Part shown: piece after piece, positions 21,601 through 31,325 of the stretch
Layout of the letters: each line of letters begins with the position of its first letter
How positions within the stretch are numbered: the stretch's first letter is position 1
From: Takakia lepidozioides
Lineage: Eukaryota > Streptophyta > Takakiopsida > Takakiales > Takakiaceae
DNA: 64,000 nt
Assembly (NCBI GenBank): GCA_030704615.1
Contig: CM060732.1
Coordinates: forward strand, 18,726,001-18,790,000
Direction of reading: 5' to 3'
The notes under the pieces: model-generated
Told to the model about the DNA's origin: nothing
What the model saw: only the letters and a program-made list of their open reading frames with translations
The model's database searches: none
Translations under genes and position numbers: made by a program

Positions 21601-24479
21601 TTGTTGGACTGGTCATTGTATGCTCAGGATCAACCATTACACTTAATTGAAAAGATCATGGAGATCCTGGCTTCAGATTGGGAATACGGACCTCCTGGTC
21701 TTAACATAAAGGCTATTACAAAAACAATTTGCGGGCAGCTCAAGTACCAACGAAATAAGCTGTTCAAAAATTACTATAGTGTGGGGCTGCCCAAACCCCA
21801 TCATGTGCCAGACAAGACATGGGCACAACTAGTTGTTAGTTGGGGTTCCACTGATTTCAAGAAATTTCAGGCAAATGGTGTCAAGGCGCGGGGATGTGTG
21901 AAGAATACATCTCGATCAGGTCGCAGTGGAATCAGCGGTGTTGTAGCACGACTGGTATACTTCTCTTACAACATAGGAAGTTCCCACATTGTTTTGCATT
22001 GACAAACTTTATGTGTTGGGTTTTTTTGGCTGGAGCTCAGAGTCTATTCCTATCACCATTGAATTAGTACACATTGCTACTACTTGGGGGCCTTCTCAGA
22101 GTTGGGCGCCAGCAAGAAACTAAGCACTCTTATTGAGGGGGAGTCATTGACGCTATCCTAGATAATTCTTTACTGTTGGCAGTGTGCTATGCTAGTCATT
22201 AACACTTGCAAGTTTGTTGCAATCACAGGAGAAGGAGACTGGACGTACACCAAGTTTGCAGGAGATCGCCGGTAGCGCCAGGAGTGACAAAGGCTACGGC
22301 TCGGGGTGTACAGGCAGTGCAGCCACAACGGTATATAAACTCAGTACCAATTCTGGTGTGAATTACATATTCGTGATTTCCATGCCATTGCTAGTTGCCG
22401 TTTGGTTCTGTTTTCTTACTAGTTCATCAGTCAGTGTAGTGAATTGTTACTTTGGAGGTGTTCTATGTGATGGGGCAGGGAATTGGTTCACTAGCAGCTC
22501 GCCTCGATGCTATGGAAAACAAACAAGTGCAGATGGAAGCCAGCTCCAAGGCAGCTTTGGAAGCAGTCCAAGGCCAACTGGAGGCAGCAGCTGCATTCAA
22601 CATTGCGCTCGCAGCTAAACTTGGCATGAATGTGCCAGATTCGGAACCTACAGGTCCACCATGCACCACCTTTGCGCCACACACAACAAATGAGACTATT
22701 TCTCATGTTATGGGCTCACCACTCAACCTGTTCAAGGCAGTTTCTTCACCGCCACCAAAGCCAAACACAATAGGCTCATTGTTTGGGCTTTCAGAAATGG
22801 AGGGGGATGATGACATGGAGGAGGTGAACTCAATCCATCCCCCCATATTGTTGAGGCAACTGCAAAGTGTTCATCCGTTTTGTTGTCCCCTACACCAGTA
22901 GCACTTCCGGCATATGTACTACCCTCTCAATATGCCTGTGAGGTCTCCATGAATTTGCAGAGTGCCCCACAGAAAGGTGTGTCTTTTGTACATGATAATC
23001 ATGTACAAGTTGTTGGTAATTGCCCTTCGGCAACTGAGAGGCAGAAACACATCCTTATACTTGACTTGAATGGATTGTTATGTGAGAGCAGACTACGAAC
23101 AAGGGAACACCTAGAGCCCACTGTCACCTCCAGACCTGGGTGTCAGGAGTTTCTGGACCGATGCCTTCAGATTTTTGATGTAGGTGTATGGTCTTCCATG
23201 TCATTGAGTAATGTCCTTCCAGTTGTGAAAGCATTGTTTCCTGGGAAGCAACCAAAGATGGTGCTTCACCAAGACTATTGTGACCAACCTGTGGGAATGG
23301 TGGACCCTCTCAATCCTTCTAAAACTGTCATGTACAAGAACTTATGTAAGTTTTGGAAGGACTACAGCCATTACAATCCAACCAATACTTTGCTGGTGGA
23401 CGATTCCCCACTCACTTGCTTACCCAACCCTGCAAATAATTGCATCTTCCCGTATCCATGGAAGTTGAGGGATCAGCCAAACTGCAAGAGGCTTATGAAA
23501 GAATTACTGCCTTGGTTAGAGGGTGTATCCAAGGCTGCACACATCCCTGAGTATGTGTCAGGGCACCCATACAGATATGGGCAGCCCAACTACTTGTTCA
23601 ATACTGCAGCCATGGGTAGTGGATCACAACAATCTGCAAAGGCATCCGAACCAGGGCTTCCTGCTGCCAGAGTTCCAACGACTTTGCCTCCCGATGCAAC
23701 AACAAAGCATAATCAAAGAAAGGTGAGAGCAAAAGATTCAATGCTTGGGCGCGTGGGTGGATTTGTATTGTTAATGCTACTTCACAATGTGTGTCATTCG
23801 TGCTATTCTCATTTTTTGATCATGTGTCATTCAATATGCAGATGGTGAAACCAGTGAAGCGTTCAATGGGCAGGGAAAGCACAATATGTGCTATCAATCA
23901 GACTACAACCACAGTGGATGTAACTGAACCATGGGGTGACCAACAAAATCCGCACAGTGTAAGTACTTCCTTTGTCCTCTTTTGTTTCCTTGTCTGATGC
24001 TGGATCAATACACCCCCTATGTATCGTTGTGTAGCTGCAAGATTGACAACCTACAAAGGTAGTTTTGTGACATGAGTATAGAGACAGGCAAATGCAATTC
24101 AGAATTGGAAGTACTGCAATAGGTAGGGTTGGGGTGTTTGCTGGAAGAACGAGGATGCATTTTGCAGGAGTGCCAAGCTGTCAGTCTCTGTTCTCCAGGG
24201 TTCATTTCTGATATAGGAATCTGGTTTTTGTTGCAGTTTCAGATCGGCGACAAGGTGTTATTGTTTGATCCTTGTGCACCAAAAAGAAGGGCAAGTGTGG
24301 GATATATTGCTGGATTTCCGAAAGCAAATGTGCCAGACAACTATTACCGTATCCATGTGAAATCGGTCATGATTTCAGAGGTTGTGTTGCCGTACCCGGA
24401 CTACTCTGTTACCCCTAATCATACCACATTGGGTGACACGCAGGGAAGTGCCACCTTATGGTCTGAAAAGTTTATTTAA
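18620..24479 (+). CDS. CACTA TNPA-like gene with internal FCP1/NIF-type domain
   Basis: A multi-exon plus-strand gene. A basic N-terminal exon (18620-about 18780) is joined after an acceptor near 18895 to an acidic, Glu-rich exon (to about 19240). After a long intron with a LINE fragment comes a Pro/Tyr-rich exon (about 20632-21953). It ends in a domain like plant En/Spm ORF1 proteins (DKTWAQLVVSWGSTDFKKFQ, TSRSGRSG). Then a KETGRTPSLQEI exon and a coiled-coil exon (22452-22870; SLAARLDAMENK) lead to the HAD-like domain (22814-23722). The C-terminal exons are 23840-23957 and 24236-24479. The last exon (LPYPD, LGDTQGSATLW) resembles the DUF8039-like end of other CACTA proteins. Most splice sites are GT-AG. 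A frame change at 22814-22901 is unexplained. TNPA-type proteins bind subterminal repeats. Confidence 0.6.
19244..19900 (-). mobile_element. Fragment of a second LINE (jockey/RTE-like)
   Basis: The minus strand reads GERSIVDYIIMDKNLFPQC, the C-terminal block of an APE-type endonuclease. A linker ARAVNWWTNEIKLKIAERRA follows, typical of the stretch before reverse transcriptase in jockey/CR1/RTE-like LINEs. There is a frame change near 19520. It lies in an intron of the TNPA-like gene, so it entered after the CACTA assembled. It differs in type from the large LINE that hosts the nest. Confidence 0.65.
19901..20625. other. Intron sequence of the TNPA-like gene
   Basis: I see no convincing coding sequence. 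It may include further LINE-derived sequence continuing from 19900. It ends in an acceptor (GTGTGCAG) near 20632. Confidence 0.4.
22814..23722 (+). CDS. FCP1/NIF-type HAD phosphatase-like domain within the CACTA gene
   Basis: This is an open stretch of about 300 codons. HAD motif I is ILDLNGLLCES, with the nucleophile Asp but Asn in place of the second Asp, a variant seen in plant DLNGLL-type NIF proteins. Motif II is VWSSMS. A KNLCKFW Lys region follows, then motif IV TLLVDDSP. The tail PNCKRLMKELLPWL matches the end of the FCP1-homology fold. In other proteins this fold dephosphorylates RNA polymerase II CTD or other phosphoproteins. The variant motif I may mean altered or lost catalysis. 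It is flanked by TNPA-like coding sequence and followed by a GT-AG intron (23723-23839), so it looks like a domain built into the transposon gene. Confidence 0.75.
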
Positions 24480-25448
24480 CACGCGTGATATTGAAGATGC
24501 TACAAGTTTAGTTTAGTTTTCTTTATGGATTGAAGGTTGCTGAGACAGGTGAACAAAACTGCTCTTCTGACATGAACAATATTTTTTGAATTGATGCTCT
24601 TGCTATTCTCATGTATGATCACAAGATCCCCTTGTTCAAAGGCAACTTCATTTTCCCACATCAAGCCAAATTAAACTTGTGTAGACATGAATGTGGTATT
24701 TTGCTGGTTGTTTGCTATATTTAATATTAATAACATTACTACTGGTCAATGTGGTTCATAATACAATTATTATCCATGTTTTAAATAAGCTTTTGTTTAA
24801 ATGAAACAAAACAAATCAAAATTCTAAAACAATAATATATTACATATTAAATCAAGCAGCCAATGGCTTTTGGGGTGCTATCCCATTTATTATATAATAA
24901 TAATAATATGACTATTCATTTTGGCATTTGTCAACAAATAATAATTGTTTACTTTTCATCCAATAGGAACAAAACAGTGGATGTGACAGTATTCACACTA
25001 GTGTCATTGCGATCACACCACGACTTGAACCTGGTGTTAAATCTGTGTGAGAGAGTCCGTAAGAAGAGCCCTTAATATCTATTATTTATTTAATAATTCT
25101 GATGGACTCTATTACGTGGCATTCCCTTTGACATACATGTGGCAAACATGGTGGCGCCGAGGTGTAATAAGTACCGTAGAAAGACCATTAAGAGTACTTA
25201 GTCAAAATAGTAGTTGAACTAACCAGTCAAAACGACCGTCAAAATATCCGTCAAAAGAGCCACCTAAGCCTACTGCCACATCAGGTGCAAGTTTGGTGTG
25301 AGATGGTTTTTTTCACAGGACCAAGAAAGTTCACATGTGGTGCAAAGGACTAGGTTAACCTAACACCAAGGGGGGGTGCGAACTTGCGCTTTTTTCACAC
25401 CAAAATGTGTGAGAAGAGCCGTTAAAAAAACCAGTTTCTGTACTAGTG
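24480..25448. other. CACTA right subterminal region
   Basis: This is AT-rich at 24600-25000. After that there are repeated short motifs such as CAAAATA/CAAAACG and GTGTGAGA, plus the GAAGAGCC(C/G)TTA pattern near 25062 and 25413. Similar GAACGGCTCTTC occurs at the left end near 11830 in inverse sense. These are plausible TNPA-type binding repeats. It ends in the right terminal inverted repeat. No gene. Confidence 0.5.
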
Positions 25449-26187
25449 ATGGTGACACCTGGAGTTGTCTTGTTAGACAACCAGGATGGCATTTTTCTCT
25501 TTGAGTGGACCGGCAGGCAAGAAGTACCAGCCACTGCGGGTCTTGTTGGACTCGGGAGCTCAGCCACTGATGTTGGGCAGAGCTGCTATGGCAGGTTTGG
25601 GCCTCATGGAGGCGGATATGGAGCCTTGTCCTTTCCAGATACAGACATCTCTGGGAGGATCAGAGCAGGCTCGGGGCATGACACGGCGTGAGTTGGCCAT
25701 TGGACTACAACCAGATCATCCTGTAGATGGCTCAGTGATGCGAGCCAAGGCCATTGTGACAGACGCGGTCTCTTACGATGTCCTTGTTGGTGGGGCAGTG
25801 TTATATCCCATGGGCTTCACCCTGGACTTTTGGGAGGAGTCAGCATCCTACAGGCCTGGATGGCAGTCAGGGGATAGTCGTCGTGCACAGCTCCCTGTGA
25901 CATTCATTGGGGGTATTGTGGTTGCCCAGCGGGGCAAGATGCCAACACTAGCCGCCTTTACAGCTGCAGTTAGTTGGCCTGGAGAGTTGCTGGAAGGCAA
26001 TGCCCATGCAGAGGATGAGCCACCTCCAGCAGAGCAGGATGACATGCATGGTACGGCGGAGTTGCTTGTCATGGTTGCTCACACTCCATTATGGGGTACG
26101 AGCAAGGATTTGCAGCAGGCTGCTGATGGACGGGTACAACAAGCCTGAGTAGAGGCCTTCGTACCGTCAGGAGAAGAGGAGAGTGCG
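25449..26187 (+). pseudogene. Inner element aspartic protease and linker to MTase
   Basis: The first codons continue Gag (VTPGVVLLDNQDG). One extra T near 25495 shifts the frame compared with the outer copy. The retropepsin site LRVLLDSGAQPLMLGRAA follows at about 25540-25590, with a long conserved downstream region (YDVLVGGAVLYPMGFTLDF). The frame stays open to a TGA at 26146-26148, where the outer copy has TGG (Trp), and then runs on in the same frame into the MTase. Thus Gag-protease-MTase was a single polyprotein. The protease presumably releases each part. Confidence 0.8.
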
Positions 26188-27510
26188 GTGATTGCACCAG
26201 GACCACCTCAGTTGTCGCCATTGGACACCACACCTCTTGTGTGGCAGTGCCCGGATGAAGGCATATGCCTTCTGGACTTGTTTGGCGGGATCAGCACTGG
26301 ATTGGCTGCAATACTGCAGGCAGGTGTACGAGTTCGACGTTACCTGTATGTGGAGAGGGATGAGACTGCACGACGCGTCTCACTATGCCATGTTGCTCAG
26401 TTGGTACAACAGTACCCTGATTTGTTGCCAGTGTCTGCAGTTCGTGGATACCAACAAGCATTGCCAGCAGACATTTCGTTGCTGGGGGCGCAGGATTTGG
26501 AGCAGGTTGGCTCCATTGATCTGGTAGTGGCAGGTTGGCCCTGCCAAGGGCATTCATCAGCCGGGCATGACAATGGATTGCGAGACTCGAGGACGGGTCT
26601 GTTTTGGGAGATGGTGCGGATTTTGCGCCACTTGCAGCTTCATCAAGCTGTATCTCCAGCATACATCTTGGAGAATGTGCCACTGATGGGTGATTCTCGG
26701 GCCAGGGTCATGGCCAGTGTGCATCAAGTCCGGTCGTGGCTTGGGTCAGCAGTGTTGCTGGATGCAGCTGCAGTGGGGTCACGGGCTCATCATCCACGGC
26801 TATGGTGGACTAACTTGATGCCACCCGCACTGCTCAAGCGTGCATTTGATGGGGTGCAGCGGCCAGCACACCTCACAGTGGATAGCATTTTGAACACAGG
26901 GAGACAGTCTCAACGTATGAGACACGATGATCGTTCGCCTTTGGCAGTGGTCAACAGGGTGGGTCAACCACGAGCAGCATTACCTACACTGCTCAGTTTC
27001 CCAGGATCCCATGCTTTTCGGGATGGTGGACCTGGCCTCTTGTGGGATAGCCAGTTGCAACAATTAGTGGAGCCCAATGCTGACGAGCGCGAGCGGGCGA
27101 TGGGTTTTACCACAGGTACCACGGCGGTGCCATCTCTTTCTGAGGCATCACGTCATCAGGTGTTGGGGCAAGCAATGGATCTCAATTGCTTGACCTGGAT
27201 TATCAGCTTGGCTATGGCTGAGCAGCGCAGAGTACGGAGTACACTTCCCTTCATGGTCTCCCTGCCTACCGAGACGGTACAGACAACGAGTGGGGGCGAG
27301 CAGGTGAGGACCACGAGGTGCAGGCCGCATCCATGGCACACGTGGGAGGTGCTTGAGGTTCAGAAGGAGTTGGCAGCGAAGGCGGCGGTGATGGATCAGG
27401 TTGGGGATTTTTCTCGGATTGAGGAGGTCCTCAAGGGTGGGATAATGGGGCAGGATGAGACATTGTCACTGACAGAGGAGGCAGTGGTCACTGCTCAAGA
27501 GGTTGCAGCA
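26188..27510 (+). CDS. Retroelement C5-cytosine DNA methyltransferase domain
   Basis: Open frame of 441 codons. The motifs, numbered from Met1 of this frame, are in the normal order. Motif I is DLFGGISTGLAA (30-41) for AdoMet, and YVERDE (54-59) is motif II. GWPCQGHSSAG (117-126) is motif IV with the catalytic Cys119. ENV (162-164) is motif VI with its Glu. HHPRLWWTN (201-209) is motif VIII-like, DERERAMGF (299-307) is motif IX-like, and SRHQVLGQAMDLNCLTW (321-337) is motif X-like. The last two resemble DNMT3/DRM enzymes more than DNMT1. The enzyme would methylate cytosine in DNA. It lies between protease and RT in the same frame as both. The start is inside the polyprotein, so Met at 26188 is only a marker. 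Confidence 0.9.
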
Positions 27511-27519
27511 TAGCAATCA
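27511..27519 (+). promoter_or_regulatory. Candidate readthrough stop UAG-CAA-UCA (inner)
   Basis: The MTase frame ends in TAG, followed by CAATCA, and the RT sequence continues in the same frame. The context fits the CAR-YYA rule for leaky UAG first defined in tobamoviruses. The outer copy has TAG-CAA-CCA at 32831-32839. It is the only stop shared by the two copies. Confidence 0.65.
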
Positions 27520-29010
27520 CGGGACGCGTCTTCTACCTCTAAGCTTGCTGGACTCAAGGTTGCAGTCACGGAGGACAACTGGGAGCCTGATGTTGGACCT
27601 ATAGTCACCGGAGGAGAGAGACGACATATACGGCAGTTCTTGAGGGCTTACAGGAACTGCTTTGCTTTCAGTTTGAAGGACTTAGGAGCACTGAAGGGTC
27701 AAGAGATTCGCATTGAATTGACTACTGACACGCCAATCTTTCGGAGACCCTATAGATACAGTGACATGGAGAGGTCCTTGATTCAGATGAGAACTCAGGA
27801 CCTTTGGGAGGCTGGTTTGGTGGAGCTATCTGGGGGAGAGTGATGCCAGCCACAGTGATGCCTGCCAAGAAGGATGTCTATGGCAATTGGACGGAGAGAC
27901 GTATGTGCGGTGATTACCGGCCTATAAATTGTCAGACCAAGTCCGATAGGTATGCCATGCCGACACCAGAGGAGATCTTTGATGCCATTGGGCATGCCAA
28001 GGTCTTTAGCACGTTGGATTTACGATCCGGATATCACCAGTTGCCGATCAAGGAGGCGGATAAGCAAAAGACGGCATTCTGGGGGATCAATGAGCACGGG
28101 AATGATTGCCTATACCAGTGGCGGTTCTTACCATTTGGGCTTAAAAATGCTCTTGCTGAGTTTCAAAGAGTCATGGACAGGATTCTAGCAGGGGTGGAGT
28201 TTGCTCGGTGCTACATAGATGACATCATCATCTTTAGTGCTACGGTGGAGGAGCATGAGGGGGTATTTGAGCGCTTGAGGGCACACGGATTGAAGTTACA
28301 TCCGGGAAAGTGCAAGTTTTTCCACAACCAGATTGAGTATCTGGGTCACATGATATATCCTGGAGGATTGGGGGTACAGCAGACTAAGGTAGAGTCCATT
28401 GCACAGGTTCCACGCCCAACGGACGTGAGCCGAGTTCCAGCTTTCATGGGGTTAGCAAACTATTATAGACGGTTTGTTAAGGGACTTAGTGCCATTGCAA
28501 AGGCTCTAACCAAGCTGACCAAGGTGGACCAGGAGTGGCAGTGGGAAGATGAGCAAGAACAAGCTTTTCAAGAGCTCAAGGCGAGGTTGACCTCGGCGCC
28601 CATCTTGAGACGGCTTATTAGGGGGCGTCCTTTTCAGCTGCATACAGATTGGAGCATGCTGGGGCTTGGAGCGGTGCTCATACAGGTGGATGATGAGGGA
28701 AGAGAGTTCGTAGTGGCTTATGCTAGCCGCTCGAACAACGTTGCAGAGTCTAAGTATAGCTCATATGAGGGAGAATGCTTAGCTGTAGTGTGGGCCGTGG
28801 CACACTTCAGGTGCTATCTATACAACAATCTCTTCACCCTTGTCACGGATCACCAACCACTCAAATGGTTGATGGAGTCAGACAAGCTTATGGGGAAGCT
28901 TGCACGGTGGGCACTCATCCTTCAAGAATATGACTTTCAGGTTGTGCATCGACCGGGTTTGGTCAATCGCAATGCAGATGGGTTGAGTCGCAATCCATGC
29001 ACGAGCCAGC
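27514..29010 (+). pseudogene. pol: Inner element reverse transcriptase and RNase H
   Basis: After the UAG a linker leads to PIFRRPYRYSDME. A frameshift follows near 27835, just after LSGGE. RT continues from about 27850 with GNWTERRMCGDYRPIN, FSTLDLRSGYHQLPI, LPFGLKNALAEFQRVMD and the catalytic CYIDDIIIF at about 28208. A 12-bp deletion relative to the outer copy lies near 28260. RNase H follows from about 28630 (HTDWSMLGLGAVL; SSYEGECLAVVWAV; VTDHQPLKWL). The domains copy element RNA into DNA and degrade the template. Sequence type is Ty3/gypsy. The frameshift makes this copy inactive. Confidence 0.85.
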
Positions 29011-29199
29011 AGGATGACACTGGAGCTCGGTGGCATGGTGAGACGGACGAGGAGATGGTGCCCGGATGGCATGCATCTGCATTTCTGTGTATCTTGGCAG
29101 CGGAAGGCCAGGTTGGACCTGCAACAGGGATGACTGTAGATCAAGTGTCTGAGGACCCTGAGGCCAGCAATGAGCAAGGTGGCGCCAAAGATATACATG

Positions 29200-30485
29200 A
29201 GGATTCAGTTGTGTTGGACTACCTCCGCACTAGAGACACTGCAGCCACTGTGACTGCCAAGGAGAGGGATCGGATCCTACAACGAGCCAAGAGGTTCAAG
29301 TGGGAGGGGACACACCTGCTCCGAGTGTGGGAGGATGGTCGAGTGAGGATTGTGCCTCACCCAACACAGCGGGCACGGTTAGTGCGGCATGCCCATGAGG
29401 AGTTGGGGCATTTTGGGGTGCGACGCACTCATAGTCTACTGCAAGGGCAGTATTGGTGGCGTGGTATGCACATAGAGGTGCAACAACTTGTGGCTAGGTG
29501 CATGGTGTGTGACAGGGTGCGTGCTTCATTCAACGCCCCTACTCCACAATTGCACCCACTTCCGATCATGGGATTGGGCTACAAGTGAAGTCTTGACTTC
29601 GCAGGGCCGTTGCCACTGACCATGTACCACAACAAGTACGTGTTGGTGATAGTGGAGCACTTCTCCAAGTTGATTGAGTTGGTTCCATTGCCTGATAAGG
29701 CTAGTGAGGGAGCTGCGTATGCATTCTTGGATTGTGTGCTTAGCCGATTCAGTGCTCCAGCTGAGGTACTCACGGACCAAGGGAGAGAGTTCTTGGGGGA
29801 GTTTCAGGCTTTGTGTGACAAGGCCTTGATAGACCACCGCACCACTTCTCGGGATCATCCTGAGGCCGATGGCTTGGCAGAGAGAGTTGTTCAGATAGTA
29901 AAGAGGGGTTTGCGCAAGTATGGCTTGCAGAAGGGACACCTAGGAGATTGGGACCTTCAGTTACCCTGGTTAGCCATGGGCTACAGGTTCAGCAAGCAAA
30001 CATCACTTGCCTCCTTCTCACCATATTTTCTTCTTTTTGGCCGAGAGCCGGATTTGCCTACATCCATTCGCAGGGAAGCTGCTACAGTTCTTAACCTTGA
30101 CGATCCGGACGTGTGGGCACGTGCATGTGAGCAGCGTGCAGAGTTGTTCAAGAAAGTCATGCCCATGGCTTTCGAGAACCTTGCCATTGCACAACACCGT
30201 GATACGTTGAGGTATGCTACCATATGTGGTGGGGGCTATCGTCCTGGGGTTCGGAGATTCAACCCTGGTGACTATGTCTATCTGCAGCAGACTACTCCTA
30301 CGACCTTGGATGTGACTGCATGACGTGTTATTTTGAGGGTTCGAGAGGTCTTGCCCTCAGGCGTCTTGGTCTTGGAGGGTCGGGATGGCATAACTTGGAA
30401 GAACCATGTGCGTAATTGTGCGCCATGTCACCTTCCGAATGTCGATGGCAGGATTGACCCAAACCTGGCAGTGGTATCTGCAAGT
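29200..30485 (+). pseudogene. pol: Inner element DDE integrase
   Basis: The HHCC zinc-binding domain is at about 29370-29520 (HAHEELGHFGVRRTH...CMVC). The core has Asp in DFAGPLPLT, Asp in VLTDQGREFL and Glu in HPEADGLAERVV, the D-D-35-E triad of Ty3/gypsy integrases. Two stops, TGA at 29586-29588 and TGA at 30321-30323, are TGG and GGA in the outer copy, so both are mutations. The C-terminal part (DYVYLQQT, NCAPCHLPNVDG) is typical of this family. Integrase inserts the DNA copy. Its presence with split terminal repeats is unexpected, because those normally go with a tyrosine recombinase. Confidence 0.85.
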
Positions 30486-30632
30486 TTGAGGTGCATGTTG
30501 TGTGGGTCTGCTAAAGGGGCAGCCACCATGCTGGTGTGTGATCGATGCTCTAGAGGTTGGCATATGGGATGCTTGACTCCACCTCTTGAGATGGTTCCGG
30601 ATGGGGATTGGTTATGTCCACAATGCATTGGA
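30486..30632 (+). CDS. PHD finger at the C-terminus of the inner integrase
   Basis: The domain has Cys4-His-Cys3 in canonical spacing: CMLC, then CDRC eleven residues on, H-M-G-C, and CPQC fourteen residues further, with the conserved Trp (DWLC) before the last pair. PHD fingers commonly bind the histone H3 tail, methylated or not. Here it takes the place that a chromodomain has in chromoviruses and may guide integration to chosen chromatin. No aromatic-cage assignment is possible by eye. The frame ends with TAG at 30633, where the outer copy has a sense codon, so more residues probably followed. Confidence 0.88.
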
Positions 30633-30881
30633 TAGTGGGAGTGGATACAACCATGGGAGGCTAACAAGAAATGCAAGGCCAAGCTACTAGGAGACCTTGA
30701 ACACACGAGATCCTGGCTCAAGTTCACAGATTGCAAGACGGCGACTAACGATGGGGCTACTCTTGTACCCGGCCTCTTGATCTACAGAGTTTGAGTACAA
30801 CAGGGCCAGTGATAGAGGACTTAGTACGGCTGTGGCTATTACATCTTGTAGCTATCTGGAGTTAGAGGGACCTATCCACCA
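30633..30881 (+). other. Remains of a C-terminal extension after the PHD finger
   Basis: Aligned with the outer copy this region still shows TNDGATLVPGLLIYR, matching TNEGATFAPDLLIYR there. This suggests that about 80-100 residues of the polyprotein followed the PHD finger. No known domain is recognised. Several stops occur in this copy. Confidence 0.5.
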
Positions 30882-30893
30882 GCTAGGGGGGCG
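30882..30893 (+). promoter_or_regulatory. Polypurine tract-like sequence (inner)
   Basis: GCTAGGGGGGCG stands just before the A block and is identical in the outer copy. It would prime plus-strand synthesis. In an ordinary LTR element the LTR starts right after it; here it is the A block that starts. Confidence 0.7.
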
Positions 30894-30980
30894 ATTGTGG
30901 TAGACTACTTTATTGTGCATCTATGTGTGGTGTGGTTTGGACAGCGATGTAGTTGTGTAGCGATATGTATGCGCACGACA
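30894..30980 (+). repeat. Inner element, block A1
   Basis: An 87-bp block from ATTGTGGTAGAC to GCACGACA, repeated at 31326-31412 with two differences. It is absent from the left end of the element. It is followed by GC and then the B block, giving the palindrome GACAGCTGTC at 30977-30986. Confidence 0.88.
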
Positions 30981-30982
30981 GC

Positions 30983-31325
30983 TGTCAAGTTAAATAAACA
31001 CAGTGTGAAACTAACTAGAATAAAACTAGTTATTTGTATTTAACACTTGGATTTAGTTCAAGTGGTGTCAAGTTTGAGCTTGACACCTGAACCATCTTAT
31101 CTTCACGAGAGCGTCAGTCGCGCAGCTCATCTCTCTCGAGTTGAGCCTGCGCGACCGAGCTCCTTCATGCTTAGAATCTGAGTGTGCTTATGTAGGGGTA
31201 TAGGTTGTTGTGGGGTGGAGTCCCCATAGCTTGGGGTGCCCCTAGCTCGACTATTATCTTAAAGAGTGATGTTGAGGGATTTCATGTTTCTTGGGTGAAC
31301 AGTGTGTTCTTTAGCTATTTTATCT
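30983..31325 (+). repeat. Inner element, block B2
   Basis: The right copy of the block at 7162-7512. Differences are about six substitutions and a 9-bp deletion at about 31060. Confidence 0.9.

Larger units (their letters stand above)
11773..25448. mobile_element. CACTA (En/Spm) transposon, 13.7 kb
   Basis: The left end reads CACTACTACAGAAACCGG. The right end is the inverse complement of CACTAGTACAGAAACTGG. A 3-bp target duplication, ATG, is at 11770-11772 and 25449-25451, as expected for CACTA elements. It encodes a tnp2 transposase on the minus strand and a divergent TNPA-like gene on the plus strand, both starting near 18.6 kb. Captured PPR and OSB-like fragments lie between the left end and tnp2. 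A LINE fragment sits in an intron of the TNPA-like gene. It lies in the inner gag, between the last Gag codons and the protease. Confidence 0.92.

Noticed and set aside
24863-25075. Additional CACTA gene near the right end
   Set aside because: AT-rich subterminal DNA with a short frame and no domain.
26188-27510. MTase frame as a host DNMT gene that happens to lie here
   Set aside because: It is in frame with protease and with RT, and a second retroelement copy has the same arrangement.
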